A stretch of 60,000 nucleotides of DNA, taken from Hydractinia symbiolongicarpus (taxonomy: Eukaryota > Cnidaria > Hydrozoa > Anthoathecata > Hydractiniidae). The DNA lies in NCBI RefSeq assembly GCF_029227915.1, contig NC_079875.1:14135001-14195000 (forward strand). Reading direction: 5' to 3'. The notes below the pieces were generated by a model. It did no database searches. It was not told the origin of the DNA and saw only the letters and a list, made by a program, of their open reading frames with translations. Positions 49,301 to 60,000 of the stretch are shown piece after piece. Numbering within the stretch: position 1 is the stretch's first letter; every line of letters starts with the position of its first letter. The position numbers were made by a program, and so were the translations under genes.

Positions 49301-49573
49301 GAAAGCCGAGCTACATTAATTCAAGAACAGCTTTTTTATGCCGCCCTAATGTGTGCCAAAATAAGCATGTAAAGATATTAAACCTTGCTGCACCTAATTT
49401 TAATATCTTCTGTGCTTTTAGGTGCTTGGTATAACTTCAATGATAGTACAGTTTCGTTAACAAGCGAAGACTCAATCACACACTGTAAAGGTTACATCCT
49501 CTTCTACACAAGACAGTATCCTGATGTGAACATTATTGAACGTATTAAAGAAAATGTAAAGCGAGCCAAATAA
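37376..49573 (+). CDS. USP3: Ubiquitin carboxyl-terminal hydrolase 3 (USP3), complete, 16 exons
   Basis: Exons: 37376-37469, 37993-38053, 40001-40084, 40164-40250, 40332-40413, 41570-41667, 45692-45811, 46132-46245, 46733-46874, 47283-47334, 47593-47679, 47754-47872, 48341-48463, 48640-48710, 49204-49244 and 49422-49573 (TAA). The total is 1527 nt, or 508 residues (human USP3 has 520), with all phases joining. The N-terminus ([52 protein letters not shown]) is a ZnF-UBP domain. The catalytic domain has a Cys box [18 protein letters not shown] (Cys159), the QQHDAHEFM box, structural zinc Cys pairs (CLKC and CEKC), and a His box [10 protein letters not shown] (His450) with WYNFNDSTV (Asp466). 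USP3 is a nuclear enzyme that removes ubiquitin from histones H2A and H2B. Intron 6 (41668-45691) carries a LINE; the flanking exons are intact and in phase. Confidence 0.95.
40564..40595. repeat. Imperfect 16-bp palindrome in USP3 intron 5
   Basis: TTTCAGGTGTGTGATT is followed at once by AATCGCACGCCTGAAA, which is its reverse complement but for two positions. It could be the joined ends of a transposon or a small foldback. Confidence 0.6.
42289..43143 (+). pseudogene. LINE endonuclease region (APE type), 3' end broken
   Basis: The ATG at 42289 opens 284 codons. From about residue 50 an exonuclease-endonuclease-phosphatase fold is recognisable: [27 protein letters not shown] (metal-binding Glu), [14 protein letters not shown] (catalytic Asp/Asn) and [10 protein letters not shown]. 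In active elements the frame continues into the reverse transcriptase. Here it ends at a TGA (43141-43143) because of a frame change from frame 1 to frame 2, apparently with a small deletion at the join. The element can therefore not make a full polyprotein. Confidence 0.85.
43142..45460 (+). pseudogene. LINE reverse transcriptase region with PHD-like zinc motif
   Basis: This reads in frame 2 after the break and is interrupted by an in-frame TAG at 43250-43252. It is then open for more than 700 codons to TAA at 45458-45460. RT motifs: [37 protein letters not shown] (motif A Asp), [11 protein letters not shown] and LLYADDLVL (motif C YADD). After the palm come [18 protein letters not shown] and VCKRC, a Cys4-His-Cys3 pattern like a PHD finger. 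The C-terminus has [20 protein letters not shown] and [13 protein letters not shown], typical of RTE-like LINEs. RT catalytic residues are intact, so decay is recent. Confidence 0.88.
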
Positions 49574-50508
49574 TTATAATAGATAGAATGATTTTCTAAA
49601 TGTTTTTAAAATTTTATATTAGTTTTAAATGACAGCGTGTTGTTGTTGTTTTGTGTGTATTTTTTGGTTTAGTTGTTTGAGTTTTTGTCATTGAATCTAT
49701 TATTTTTTGTGAATCATTTGATGTTTAGTATTGCATAAAATGGCATTTTACTAATAAATTTGTTCACCTTACCATGTGTTTTATTTTAAGAATAATAACA
49801 GGTCCATATTTAAGTATTTGAACTGATGGTGGAGCAAAAGTTGTCTTCTTGTATTTATTTAGTAAAAATTGTGTAAAAGATCATCTAACAGAAACAGCTT
49901 TTCTTTTTTCATAAATAGGTTGTTACTCTTTAGTTTCAAATAAACTTCCCCCTCTGCTGCTTGATAGTTTTCCAACTTTTTTTTATATACTTTCTTCTTT
50001 GATATTCTGCATGTTCAAGATTCAAATTGCTGTTTTTAGTTTCTGCATTGTTAGAAACCTAAAAATTCCTTTTTGAATGTTGATCCAAAATTGTTTTAAA
50101 TTGTTTTGTACCTGTTGGATACACAATTTTAGATAAGCTGTATTTGTTTTCTTTTGACTGGATATTGTTAATAATTATGTGTGCAATAATATAAAAAAAT
50201 ATTGCATTTATTGTATATATAGTTTACAATATAATTCATCTTCTTATCCATTGTCTTTTTCCGTCTTTTTTCATGCAGAAATGTTAGATACGAAAAGTTT
50301 ATATGGGTGACATACCTAACTGTAAAAGTTTGAATAATAAATCGACAACGTGAAACCATCACTGAGCCTAAAGTAGCAACACAATATTGGTGATTATTTT
50401 TTTCCAAATTTTTTACTATTGAAAGGCAAAGTTTTATCGTGGAATCTTTTGTCTGTCATCTACACGTATTTCTGCACTGTTTTTTTATCATATTTTTCTT
50501 CTTTTTTT
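49574..50508 (+). other. Short intergenic region between USP3 and NCKIPSD
   Basis: This contains the USP3 3' UTR with AATAAA at 49753-49758. No further gene was seen. It closes with a long T-rich tract and an acceptor AG at 50509-50510. Confidence 0.55.
49753..49758 (+). other. Probable USP3 poly(A) signal
   Basis: AATAAA 180 nt past the USP3 stop codon, followed by a T/GT-rich stretch. Confidence 0.55.
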
Positions 50509-50510
50509 AG
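50509..50510 (+). other. 3' splice acceptor 34 nt upstream of the NCKIPSD start codon
   Basis: CTTCTTTTTTTAG precedes GAGAACTGAG. An out-of-frame ATG (50540) lies 5 nt before the true start at 50545 and would open a 27-codon overlapping frame. Confidence 0.5.
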
Positions 50511-50544
50511 GAGAACTGAGATAATATCATATTAATTTTATGCT

Positions 50545-53500
50545 ATGTACAAGGCGCTTTATTCACATACCAATGCTGACAAAAATGTACTCTCCTTTAA
50601 ACCTGGAGATGAGTTTAATTTGATTGAACAAATTGATGAGCATTGGTGGTCGATGTTGAGCACAAATGGCATTACTGGTCTTGTGCCTGCTTCATACTTG
50701 GAAATAAATAAGGTTTGTATTGTAATTTTTTATTAAATTTTAATTATTAGGGAAAAAAGAAAAATGGTAATTTTATAAGGTGTTGAATCCCACACAAATC
50801 CCACTTAAATTCCAAAATTTAGTTAATGTTACAGAGGTAGAACGCACGGATAGATTAATGTTATCTTGAGAAAAATGGTAGTGGGGAACCTAAAATTAAT
50901 GTCACGCAGAGTGTAGAAATAAACATTATTTTTGACACCTTACATTTTAAATTCTTTTTAGAAAAATATCTTTAAGGGCGGATTTCCACTTAAAAAAAGA
51001 GAAAGGAATTACTTGATATGTAATAAGTGTGAAATGTTTTAATAATTTACTACCATTGTATAATTTATTTCAAAAGTTAAAGGTTCTCTTCAACTTCGAA
51101 ATAAAATGCGTGCCAACAAGTTTTTAAAAATAGAAATAAAATTAAAAATAAATAAATAAATTTTCCCTGTTTTTTCCCACTTCCTAATTTATTTTATTTC
51201 AACTATAAAAAAAAATATTTTACAGAAGATCTTTGTACAAAAAATGTTTAGAAAAAAAATGGATTTGTTAAAGTGGGAGCCGCCTTAAAATACTAAAATT
51301 ATTATTAGAAATTTTTAGACAAAATACATTTAGAAAAGTAAAGAATTGTATATCACAGTATCAAATTTACTAAATATGCCATTGACCATATTTTGTTATA
51401 ATTACCCTTATTTTCTAGATCAGTCAGAAGGATGTACTCAAGTCAATAGATGAATCAATTAAACTTATTCATAACTCTCGTGATACAGTTTGGAATGAAA
51501 CTGTGAGGAAAAATATACAGTAAGTACACACGCCACAAAAATTTAAAAATGCTTTATTTTGTTAAATTTAATTTTACTTAAATTAATTGAAAATGGTCAA
51601 ATTGATTTGATCAAATCTGGAAAAATTTTGAATTTTGTGTTGGCAATTAAATGGAAACCCTAATGACAAAGTGTACCCTTCTGTTACTCTTAACAGAAAA
51701 CTGATGGTAAATCGCGAAGCTATCTCATCAGGAAAGAGTTTGTGGACTAATCCAACTGCTGAAATTCCACACCAACCTAAGAGACTTGCTCCACAAGCAC
51801 CTGTAAACAGTATTAAAAAAGGAAAGTCAACCAAAAGATATTCTGCACCTCTGCCACCTGGTTTTAAAGGTAAATAACAGTAATAACCAGTTATCTAACC
51901 ACTTTCCTCGCAGACCTGCTGTGATGTTGTATGGGCTAGAGTCTTAAAGGTGGCTAACATGATTTAACTAAAGATGCACAATATTGAAGATGTTTTAAAC
52001 AATGATATTCCTTGTGTGGCATATAAAAACCTCGATCCATTGTGTGTTTTTTGAATTATAAGTGAAAGATTTTTAGTAACATGAATTAAAGAGCCATTTT
52101 AGTATAGAAGATTATTGGCTGAGCAGAATAATTTGAAAATTCAAAGGGCAGCGTTTAACAATGCTGTTATAATTTCATACAGTGATGATTTATTTTTCTT
52201 ATGCATGTTGAATTTGTAATGAAAATAATACTTCCTTCTTGGTTTTCATATTTAAGTTATACTATACATGTCTAATGAATTTTTAGAGGAAGCCTGGTGC
52301 TTTTAGCGAGCTGTTCTTTTCACGCTAGTTGTTCTTTTCACGCGAGTTGTTGTTCAACACATACATAACCCACTATAAGTAACTGCGTAGGATTATTAAC
52401 ATGTCAAGTTTCTGCACGTCCACAAGTTAACTGAAAAAATTAGGTCAAAGTAATTGTTTCTTCAATTTTCCGAATCAGTATTGGAAAATTAATTACAATT
52501 ATTAATTAATAATTCTTTAAAAATTTAAAAATATACAGGTAAATAAATAGATAATAAGTCTTTTAATATTTAATATAATATTTAATTGAACTGATTTTTA
52601 AACGATCTTATTTTTGGATTTATTTCATGATATAGAAGATGTTTTTTTAAGTTCATCATGCATTCTTATTATGGATTTTGCGTAGAGGTGGTGCTTTTGA
52701 TGTTGTTCTTTATTAAGTGGCAAATCTACATTATGCTAACAACAATCACAATAATATTGACTAATTCTCTACGGTGGCGCCCATACATTTTTGTGAACAC
52801 AATAGCCTGATAAAATTCAAGGATTTGAGCCTTTTTGATTCATGTCGGCACTCAACAATTGCCAAGAGTGATACAAATTTGTTGTGGAATTCCCATCTTT
52901 TAAAGCCTAAACATACTTCCCAAAACAGGCAGTTTATAAATTTAAGTATTAAATATTAAAAGTATTCTCTTTTGCTAATTTTCAGTCATAAGGCATTTCT
53001 TTTTGATTTTTAGATGCCGCACCAACTTCTGATGCTTCATCAGAGGCAAACGCTAATGGTGCCAGTAGTAAGATTTATAATATACAAGTTAATAAAGGGG
53101 ACATTAGTCCTCTTAATATGAAACAACCTTCGAAACGAAACAGTTCTGAGTCATCAAATGAAAGCCTAACCAGTCCCACAGGTACACATCAGGTATATTT
53201 ACCATCTTCTGGTAAAAAGGATCAAGTAAATACTTCAAAGAGCACAACAACAAAAGATGTTAAGCTAAAGGTAATTGAGGGAAGTAACATAACAATCTCC
53301 AGAATGGGTGAATCAAGTTTCAAAACTATCCGATCAGATGAAAATGTAAAATCAAAACAAGTTGATAACCTGATACAAAAATCTCCAAGTACTAAAAATA
53401 CAGAAAGTTTTTCTTTTGTGCCACATGACACCATATCGAGAGACTCCTTTGCGTCCAGTGACATGAGTACAATAACTTCAAAGTCTTTGTTGCAACAAGA

Positions 53501-56500
53501 TACAGAATGCTATGTACCCGAGGATTTGGGGAAACAACTTATTGATGCTGTAAGAGGAAGGTATAGTATTTGAGGCCGTTGCTACATAATGTTTTTGTTG
53601 TTATTGTAGTTGGTATTTTTGCCATTTGTAAATCAATTCTTCCACATATCTAATAGTAAATGAAACATCACAAAGCCAAAATATCTTTAACAGTGATCAA
53701 CAGGGATCCTACTTCTCTTAATTAAGATTGTTGACTAGATGTTCTTGATTGCTACTTTTTCAAAGCATCTTATTTTAAATTTTATTGTATTCATTCAAAC
53801 TGTAGGTAAACAGCATTAAGGAAACAAAAATAATTTTAGGTGTAAGATGAGTTTTAATAAATCGTTAGCAGCCATACGTTGTGTTCTACAAACCATTGGA
53901 AACGAAGTACCCTCAATCTCTGAACCACTAAAGAAAATTATAAAGCAAATTCAGGATGATAAGTTGGTAAGATATTTTTTCCAGATTATTTTGCATTCCA
54001 ATTGGACAAAGATAATTGCTGTCTCCCACCAGGTTAATAAAATAGCACTAGGCGAAATCTTTTTTGTCTTGTCTGTAGAAATTTGTTTTTTGTACATAAT
54101 TTTAGAATGTGTTTAAAGGCTCTTTGGCTGAGGAAGATGCAAACCGGCTGTACGATGTGTTGAACCAATTAACAGAACATAAAGAGGACTCCCAGCAACG
54201 AAATTGGGCCATACATGAAGATTTCTTAGTGATCAAGGAGTTGCTGGAGAATTTGATGAGCATCATGGTAGTAGTGCATTTAATTTATCAGTGGCTTCTT
54301 GGTACTCACAGATTTGCAACAACTTTTAGGGGAATTAAGCCTCAAACTTAAATAGCATTATCTCGGTTAACATTATGTTCGTTTCCCAAAGTCTGGTCAA
54401 AATTTTGAAAAATAAATATTATTTTGATTGATTTAATATAAAACTTACCCCATCTATAAGCGAACGGTAAGCACCATATACCGTGACGTATTTTACGCTG
54501 AAGAAGCATAAAGGTAGGTTTCCCATACTATTGCGATTTTCGCTCGAGCGTAGAAAGCTAAGGAGCATTTTTCTCTTGTGTTTGAACTTATGGAAATCAA
54601 TTTCCCGCTTGAGAGAAAAGATGTTTAGAATAAAATGGCTGCCGTAAACAGAAAAAACCTTTGGCTATGAAACATTGTGTTTTTTGGCAGCGAATTAAAA
54701 GAAGATGTAACAGGAAACAACAACTAAGAAATTGGATTGTGCAATTCTTTACATTTTGTTGAATTTCATTGGTTAAAAAGCTCAAGAGATAAAATACGCG
54801 CTGAAAAAGTTGAATGAGTTCAATTTTTTGAGAAAAGCTCGGGAGCATATTTTTACGTCGAGTCAGCGGTCATTCTACTTCATTGTGCATGCCTGTGAGA
54901 AAAGCTCTCAAGCTTTTTCCGTTTGAGCGGAAAATGCAGTCTTATGGAAACCTACCTTAAGCTTGCACTGAGGCAAGCAGTGAGATATGGAAAATTTAAG
55001 CTCCTGCTCTGACTCTCCTATTTGTAGATCATTCAAGTGACTCTGAAACGTCGGTAACAGGATGTTACATGAATGAGCCTGAATACTCTAAAGCAGAACT
55101 TGAAAAAGTGACTTATGAATCTAGTGATAGCGAAGAAGAATTAAATTTAAGCAGACTTGAAAATTTGCATTGGTGTACCTGTACATGTTGCGAACTCTCC
55201 TTATATATGAATAAGGAAGTCTCCAAAAAATATATTTCTCGTAAATATTTGAAAGACCATATTTTTCATAGTTACACAAAAATAAAACATTCTTTGTATC
55301 TTCTTATTTTCTCACTTTTCGCTTTATAATCTTACAGGTCCACATGCTATAAAAATACACACCATCGCAGATTATTTAATTAAATTAAAAATAATGCCAT
55401 TCCTTAAGTAGCAATTAAAAAGAGGAGAGGCCATGTGCCTCAAATAACAATTTGTTTCAAAGAAGTTTTGATAAATGAATAAATTTCTTTTGAATATTTT
55501 ATCTTTTATCCTGGTTTACACTGTAACTTAAACTTTGATTCAGCATTTTTAAACAAACAATAACAACATCATCATCATCATTCTCGGCTTAACATCCGTT
55601 TTCCATGCTAGCATGGGTTGGACAACAACGAAAAAGCGAAATAAAGTACAACGGACTAGAGTTATATTTTTTGAATTGTTATGTTTATTCACATTGTGTA
55701 AAAACTTTAAAAAAAAAGAAGATATCAAAAAATTGTAATGAACGTAAAGTACGTCATAGATCTCCACCGCAGATATTGTTTTGATTTTTACATGGCGATT
55801 ACTGTTGTCAACTTTATGCTAGAAAAGATGTAAATTCAAAAAACTTCAATTTTTTTTATATACCATCAAAATATGTAGGCTTTGTAAAAGATATTTCTGA
55901 AAAAAAAATATCTGGGCTTAATTCCCCTTTAAATTTGATGTACCTACATGTCAACAGATGAGATGAGATGAATATTAAGATTATTAATGAACCATGTATT
56001 TAGTAAAAGATTTTTGTGCAGCAATTTCTCTTTTTTATTCACAGCTATGTCAAAATCTTTATTTTACCTTTTATGAGAAGTCGGCCCTGTTTTGCATGAC
56101 TTTTTGTCTAAAGTAAACTTTTATACTACGTTTACACTAAGCACTTATACGGATTCCAAGAAAGTATCTGGATTCAAACAGAAATGTAATAGTTTGAAAC
56201 CAAAGATATTTTATTCGTTTTCATCTGTTTCCACACATACAGAAAAATGCATAATTTTTGCATTCGTGTATTGTACCAAATTTATTCAGATAAATACCAT
56301 ATTGTCAGTTTACATTACAAAATTTATACGGATCCAAGCAATTATTGCGAATTCTAATGAATCTAGAAAAAACATTTTTTTATTTTATTATCGTTTTCAT
56401 GCTGAATCTGTATAAATTTGTAAAATCTGATGTAAATGCGATTCCACTAAATGTCTATTTTTAGTAACTAGACTCATGAGTCTGGATAAGATTGCATAAT

Positions 56501-59500
56501 TGTAAACACAGTATTAAAGATTTTTGAAAACCGGTCTGAACCAACTTGTGAACACCATTTTTCAAATAAATAGCTTCTTTGCGTAGTTTTTTTTATAAAT
56601 TTATCGTCTTAAGTCTGAACACAGTCCATCGATACACTGATTCAACTACTTTGTTCTTCCTACTACTTAATGTGGTGTAATATTACTGAGTAGCCTTTAA
56701 TAATGTTGGCGTGAACTTTTTTTAAGGACGAAATTGATCCAAGTATATGTCGTTCTGTTTTGGAAGAAGATGAGTATCGATACATCAATGATCTAATATT
56801 ATACTATCAAATGGTGAGAAAACTTGTCATTGCCATAAGAGACTAAATTATCTTGATTTCATCTTTTACAAAACTCACTGTCTGTAAGACAATTTCAAAC
56901 CCAGGGGTTTTTTATCCAGATTGTAATTGCACCTATAATCATAGAAATAACTGCCATCCAAATAAATTTTGTTACTTCCTGTTAACAGAAGGGAAAGCGT
57001 TATGAAATAGTGGTGCGGAAAATATTGTACAACAGACAATTCCCCTATTGAATTTTCCACGGCCTAACGACAAGTAGTTCTGATTACAAAATATCTTCAG
57101 AGGTCTACGCTAGATATGCTCTGCTCCTTCTATGTGACTTTTTTCTTTATTAGGAATCTCGTTCTAAGCTTCGTATATCTCTTCTTCATGCATTTGGATG
57201 TTTCTGTCAACTTGGTAAACAGTTTATATCACAGCTCCTTTGTTCCGTTCTACCCACTGAGCTTGCACAAGATATGCTACAAGATCAAGCTGGTGAGTAA
57301 TTTTTTTTATCACTTTATTTTACACTAGTTGTCATGGCTTTAATTTCCCTAATTCTTTTACTAATTTTTACATTTTTCTTTTCATCATTGTTTACTATTC
57401 TAAAATTTGCTACAAACTCTTGATTACAAATTACTACACAATAAAAAAATGTTATCCAAGCTATTAAACACAGTGTAAATGATATCTCTTATGAGAGGGG
57501 AAATAGTTCTCCTAATAGTTGTAATATAGCTTTGATAGAAAATTTTGAAGCTTTAGAGGTGGTGATTAAACCCTGACTCTATACACAAATGACCTGTGTA
57601 TGTTTTTTTTTGCCTCATTTTAACGCCTAAACACACAATATTGCACCATACAGTTTTTTTTCTTACAGTTTTATGTTTGAAGGTGCGCATATATATTTTG
57701 AGATAATATTTCCCATCCTATTTTGGTGAAGGAAATATGTTTATTTTAACGCCCTATGAAAGCTACAGAAAACCCAAAAACAAGGTGATTAGTCTTAATA
57801 CATGATAAATCATTGTCTATGCAAGTAATTGAACATAATTGAAACCTTTAGAATCGCTATTATTACCATATGAGAGATTAACGTATTTTAAAACAGGGAC
57901 TCTTACTGAAATTAAAAATACCAAGAATTTATGTTAATTTGATTAAAACAGTTGTGGGTATTAATTGAAAAAAGAGTTAGAATGAGATAAAACATAACAG
58001 AACTAGCATGTAAAAAAAAATATAAGAAAAAAAAGTCAAACAAAACCATTTTTTGTTCACATTCTTAGGCATATTTGTCAGCTAGGACAGTCTTATAGAC
58101 AGACAATAATTCCTTGTTTCGCCCTTTATCACATTAAACACATTGTGTTCGTTTTGCCTGTTAAGAAAATTTTAATTATCCTCTAAATTATTTGCCTAAT
58201 TAACAACAGTATGAAATAACGTCGACCTAATTAAACCCACTAAATTCAAAACCATATTTCAATTTTTGCTGACATCAACAATTAACCATGAGAGCCAGCA
58301 GAAAAATAAGCCTGCTATCTTGGTTGTTTTATTGTGGGTATTATATCTGCAAACCAATTTTAAGAATAAATTTGGAAGTTGCAGGGTTATGATATTTTTG
58401 CACCAAAATTTCTCCACTCAACCTTTACAAACAAGTTAAAATGTGTAGAATAATAGAATTTAGAATAATAATGATTTTAGAATAATAACGGCCGTGTCAA
58501 GCTCGGCTGTTGAGACCAGTACTCTGTTCTTTTCACTAATAATTTTGAGCTAAATGCACATAATGTTTTCTTCTGCGTTCATTTTTTTTTAGATATTTTC
58601 AAGTTTGTGAGTTCATCCTTTTTACTAACCATGTTATTTTCTACTGGTGAACCTGTGCCATATCATCATTATGGTGAGATTTTGACTTTATTACCATACT
58701 CAGTTGTTGCTACTTTATTACTAAACTCAGAAATAGGAACATGCGCATAACTAAAGGAGTGTACTGAGAGTCTGGTGCATATAAAATTAAAACATGACAC
58801 ATGCAATTGCATGTGTTTGCATTTATACGACTTATGAGGACTTCTGTGCGTTGCTAACTAACACTATGGGGACCTTCTGCACTGTGGGACAAATTTCTCT
58901 GGCCCATAGTACATTTTCCTTGAAAACAATTTTAAACTTCAAAATAAGGTTATTTATCCAGTTTACAAGCAGTGTCGCCATAAGTTGTGTCTGTGTGCAA
59001 ACTTATGGGCTATTTTGTATGTCATTTACTTATTGAAAGTATTGTGGGAACAAATAATACAAATTTGATAAAGTGTGTTTAAGAGGAACAAAGAAATTAT
59101 TTTTTTAAACCTAAAAACCTTTTAACCGCTTGTATATAACTCGTGCAGGTCACAAATTTATATTTTTGTTGTGTTTTTTTTTTAACATTAAACACTCAGC
59201 AAATCCAGTTGTAAATTTCTCGCCACAGTAAGTTGTCTATCTATCGACAAGGATAGCTTTAGAATGTTAAGACTTAAGTTTTTTTCCAGTTCAGTTTAAT
59301 GAGGATTTTATTGAGTTCGTACTCAATCAAATTGAAGATCCTCCTGATGCTGACACAGAAGACGAAGTCGCAGACGGTTTGGTTGGATTGTTGTTGTCAT
59401 ATAATCTACATTTTAAAAGTAAGTAGGTGATGTCAGACATTAGCGCAATCTTAAGAAAGTAAATAACTACATTATGATTGATATTTCCAGCAACAAAAGT

Positions 59501-59583
59501 AAACACTGTCATGCAAGTTATGTCAAGACGAAATGTGTTCAGAACGTTGTCAGAAAAAGTGTTGTTACTGCTCAATAGAGAAA
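50545..59583 (+). CDS. NCKIPSD: NCK-interacting protein with SH3 domain (NCKIPSD/SPIN90), 5' 11 exons, 3' end missing
   Basis: Exons: 50545-50712, 51419-51519, 51697-51869, 53014-53560, 53840-53966, 54106-54267, 56727-56813, 57154-57292, 58593-58673, 59290-59418 and 59491-59583. Together they encode about 602 residues, all in phase and ending in phase 1, so the gene runs past the right edge. Exon 1 is an SH3 domain at the very N-terminus (MYKALYSHTNADKNVLSFKP, DEHWWSML, GLVPASYLE). A Ser/Thr-rich linker with LPP follows (exons 3-4). The C-terminal armadillo-like domain begins near LGKQLIDAVRGRC and includes EDSQQRNWAIHED, DLILYYQM, SKLRISLLHAFGCFCQLG, SVLPTELAQDM, LFSTGEPVPYHHY and TLSEKVLLLLNRE. 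In animals this protein links Nck/N-WASP signalling to Arp2/3 and starts linear actin filaments. About 150 C-terminal residues are not in the window. Confidence 0.92.
54511..54958. mobile_element. MITE with TIR AGGTAGGTTTCC and TAA duplication
   Basis: The left end AAGGTAGGTTTCC (54511-54523) is the exact reverse complement of 54946-54958, and weaker symmetry continues inward for about 25 nt. TAA stands on both outer sides, as in PIF/Harbinger insertions. The interior is non-coding. It lies in NCKIPSD intron 6. Confidence 0.7.
55028..55329 (+). pseudogene. Fragment resembling the Cys-rich P2X7-like intracellular domain
   Basis: After an acceptor-like TTTGTAG (AG 55026-55027) an open frame reads through an acidic Ser-rich part (SSDSETS, YESSDSEEELNLSRLEN) into HWCTCTCC. 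The pattern R-L-x-N-x2-W-C-x-C-x2-C is that of the P2X7-type cytoplasmic domain found in many invertebrate proteins. The following Cys pairs of that domain are missing and the frame ends at 55329. Its phase does not fit NCKIPSD exon 6, and the NCKIPSD protein is colinear without it. It is best seen as a decayed fragment of another gene or transposon passenger in the intron. Confidence 0.4.
55566..55623 (-). mobile_element. 5'-truncated 3' end of the RTE-like LINE
   Basis: On the minus strand this matches 45426-45477, the last bases of the LINE in USP3, with one substitution, and then ends in four ATG/GAT repeats. Only about 58 bp were copied, as is common for target-primed reverse transcription that stops early. 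Confidence 0.85.
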
Positions 59584-60000
59584 GTAAGATTGTTTCGAAT
59601 GTTGTTTCAAAATGTTCCTTGAACTCCCAAAACCTTTTTTTATAACAGTTCATTTTTCATCTTTCATCTCCTCTACTTTTCTTCACTTTGCAATAAAAGA
59701 ACTTAAAGAATTTGTGTTTGCTTATTTTCTATGCAATACTTTGAGCAAGTCTAAGACTTAGTAAACAGCCTGCTATGGTCTAGGTTTTTTGTCAAAATAA
59801 GGGTTTAATAAACTTTCGAGTTCACCCTAGCTTTTTCATAGAAAGACAAACTTATTGTTTTGTTTTCATTTTTTATTACTTATGTCTATAATATTAAAGG
59901 GGTCAAAAACAAATCAGACCGAAAACATAGAGAATGCTGAAGTTTTTTTTGCAAAAATTGTAATTATAGCTTTTGTTAAGTGGAGTTTTTGCTTTTTAAC
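59584..60000 (+). other. NCKIPSD intron 11, start
   Basis: The donor GTAAGA at 59584 opens this intron. I found no further exon matching the expected C-terminal armadillo-like region before the window ends. Confidence 0.6.

Noticed and set aside
55028-55329. Extra exon of NCKIPSD
   Set aside because: Exon 6 ends in phase 0 and would meet an in-frame stop here. Exons 6 and 7 join directly in agreement with the family.

Overview
This is a window of an AT-rich, intron-rich animal genome. It holds five recognisable metazoan genes split by short GT-AG introns, plus LINE, SINE and MITE-like repeats. A cnidarian, possibly a hydrozoan, is the best guess. This is inference, from the repeat style and from 3' splice acceptors sitting just upstream of all four visible start codons, as expected if a spliced leader is used. 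No species is claimed.

Layout: 1-706, the last exon of a cytosolic asparaginyl-tRNA synthetase gene (+). 707-2540, gene-poor with a short direct repeat. 2540-11019, a young array of three almost identical 2.75-kb tandem units, each headed by a (CCGT)n/(CTGT)n microsatellite. 12487-15135, a complete five-exon Brachyury-type T-box gene (-), whose reading frame closes at 374 codons. 15138-23178, an 8-kb gene-free stretch with foldback repeats, a perfect palindrome and a small cluster of T-box-like half-sites. 23179-34536, a complete ZFR-type zinc-finger RNA-binding protein gene (-), 16 exons and 896 codons, plus an extra alternative exon. 34537-37363, a gene-free region separating divergent genes. 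37376-49573, a complete 16-exon USP3 deubiquitinase gene (+, 508 codons) carrying a full-size but broken RTE-like LINE in intron 6. 50545-59583 onward, a NCKIPSD/SPIN90 gene (+), 11 exons seen and the 3' end outside the window.

The genes look like ordinary, unlinked housekeeping and developmental loci: translation, mesoderm/blastopore patterning, RNA processing, histone deubiquitination and actin nucleation. They do not form a pathway cluster. Exon borders were set by hand from splice consensus, reading phase and family alignment. In each gene the phases join without a break, which is strong internal support.

The most interesting signal is in ZFR. A partial tandem copy of the exon carrying the first half of zinc finger 1 lies only 31 nt after the original exon. 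It has the same phase at both ends and mostly synonymous differences. The gap looks too short to be spliced, which suggests mutually exclusive splicing enforced by spacing.
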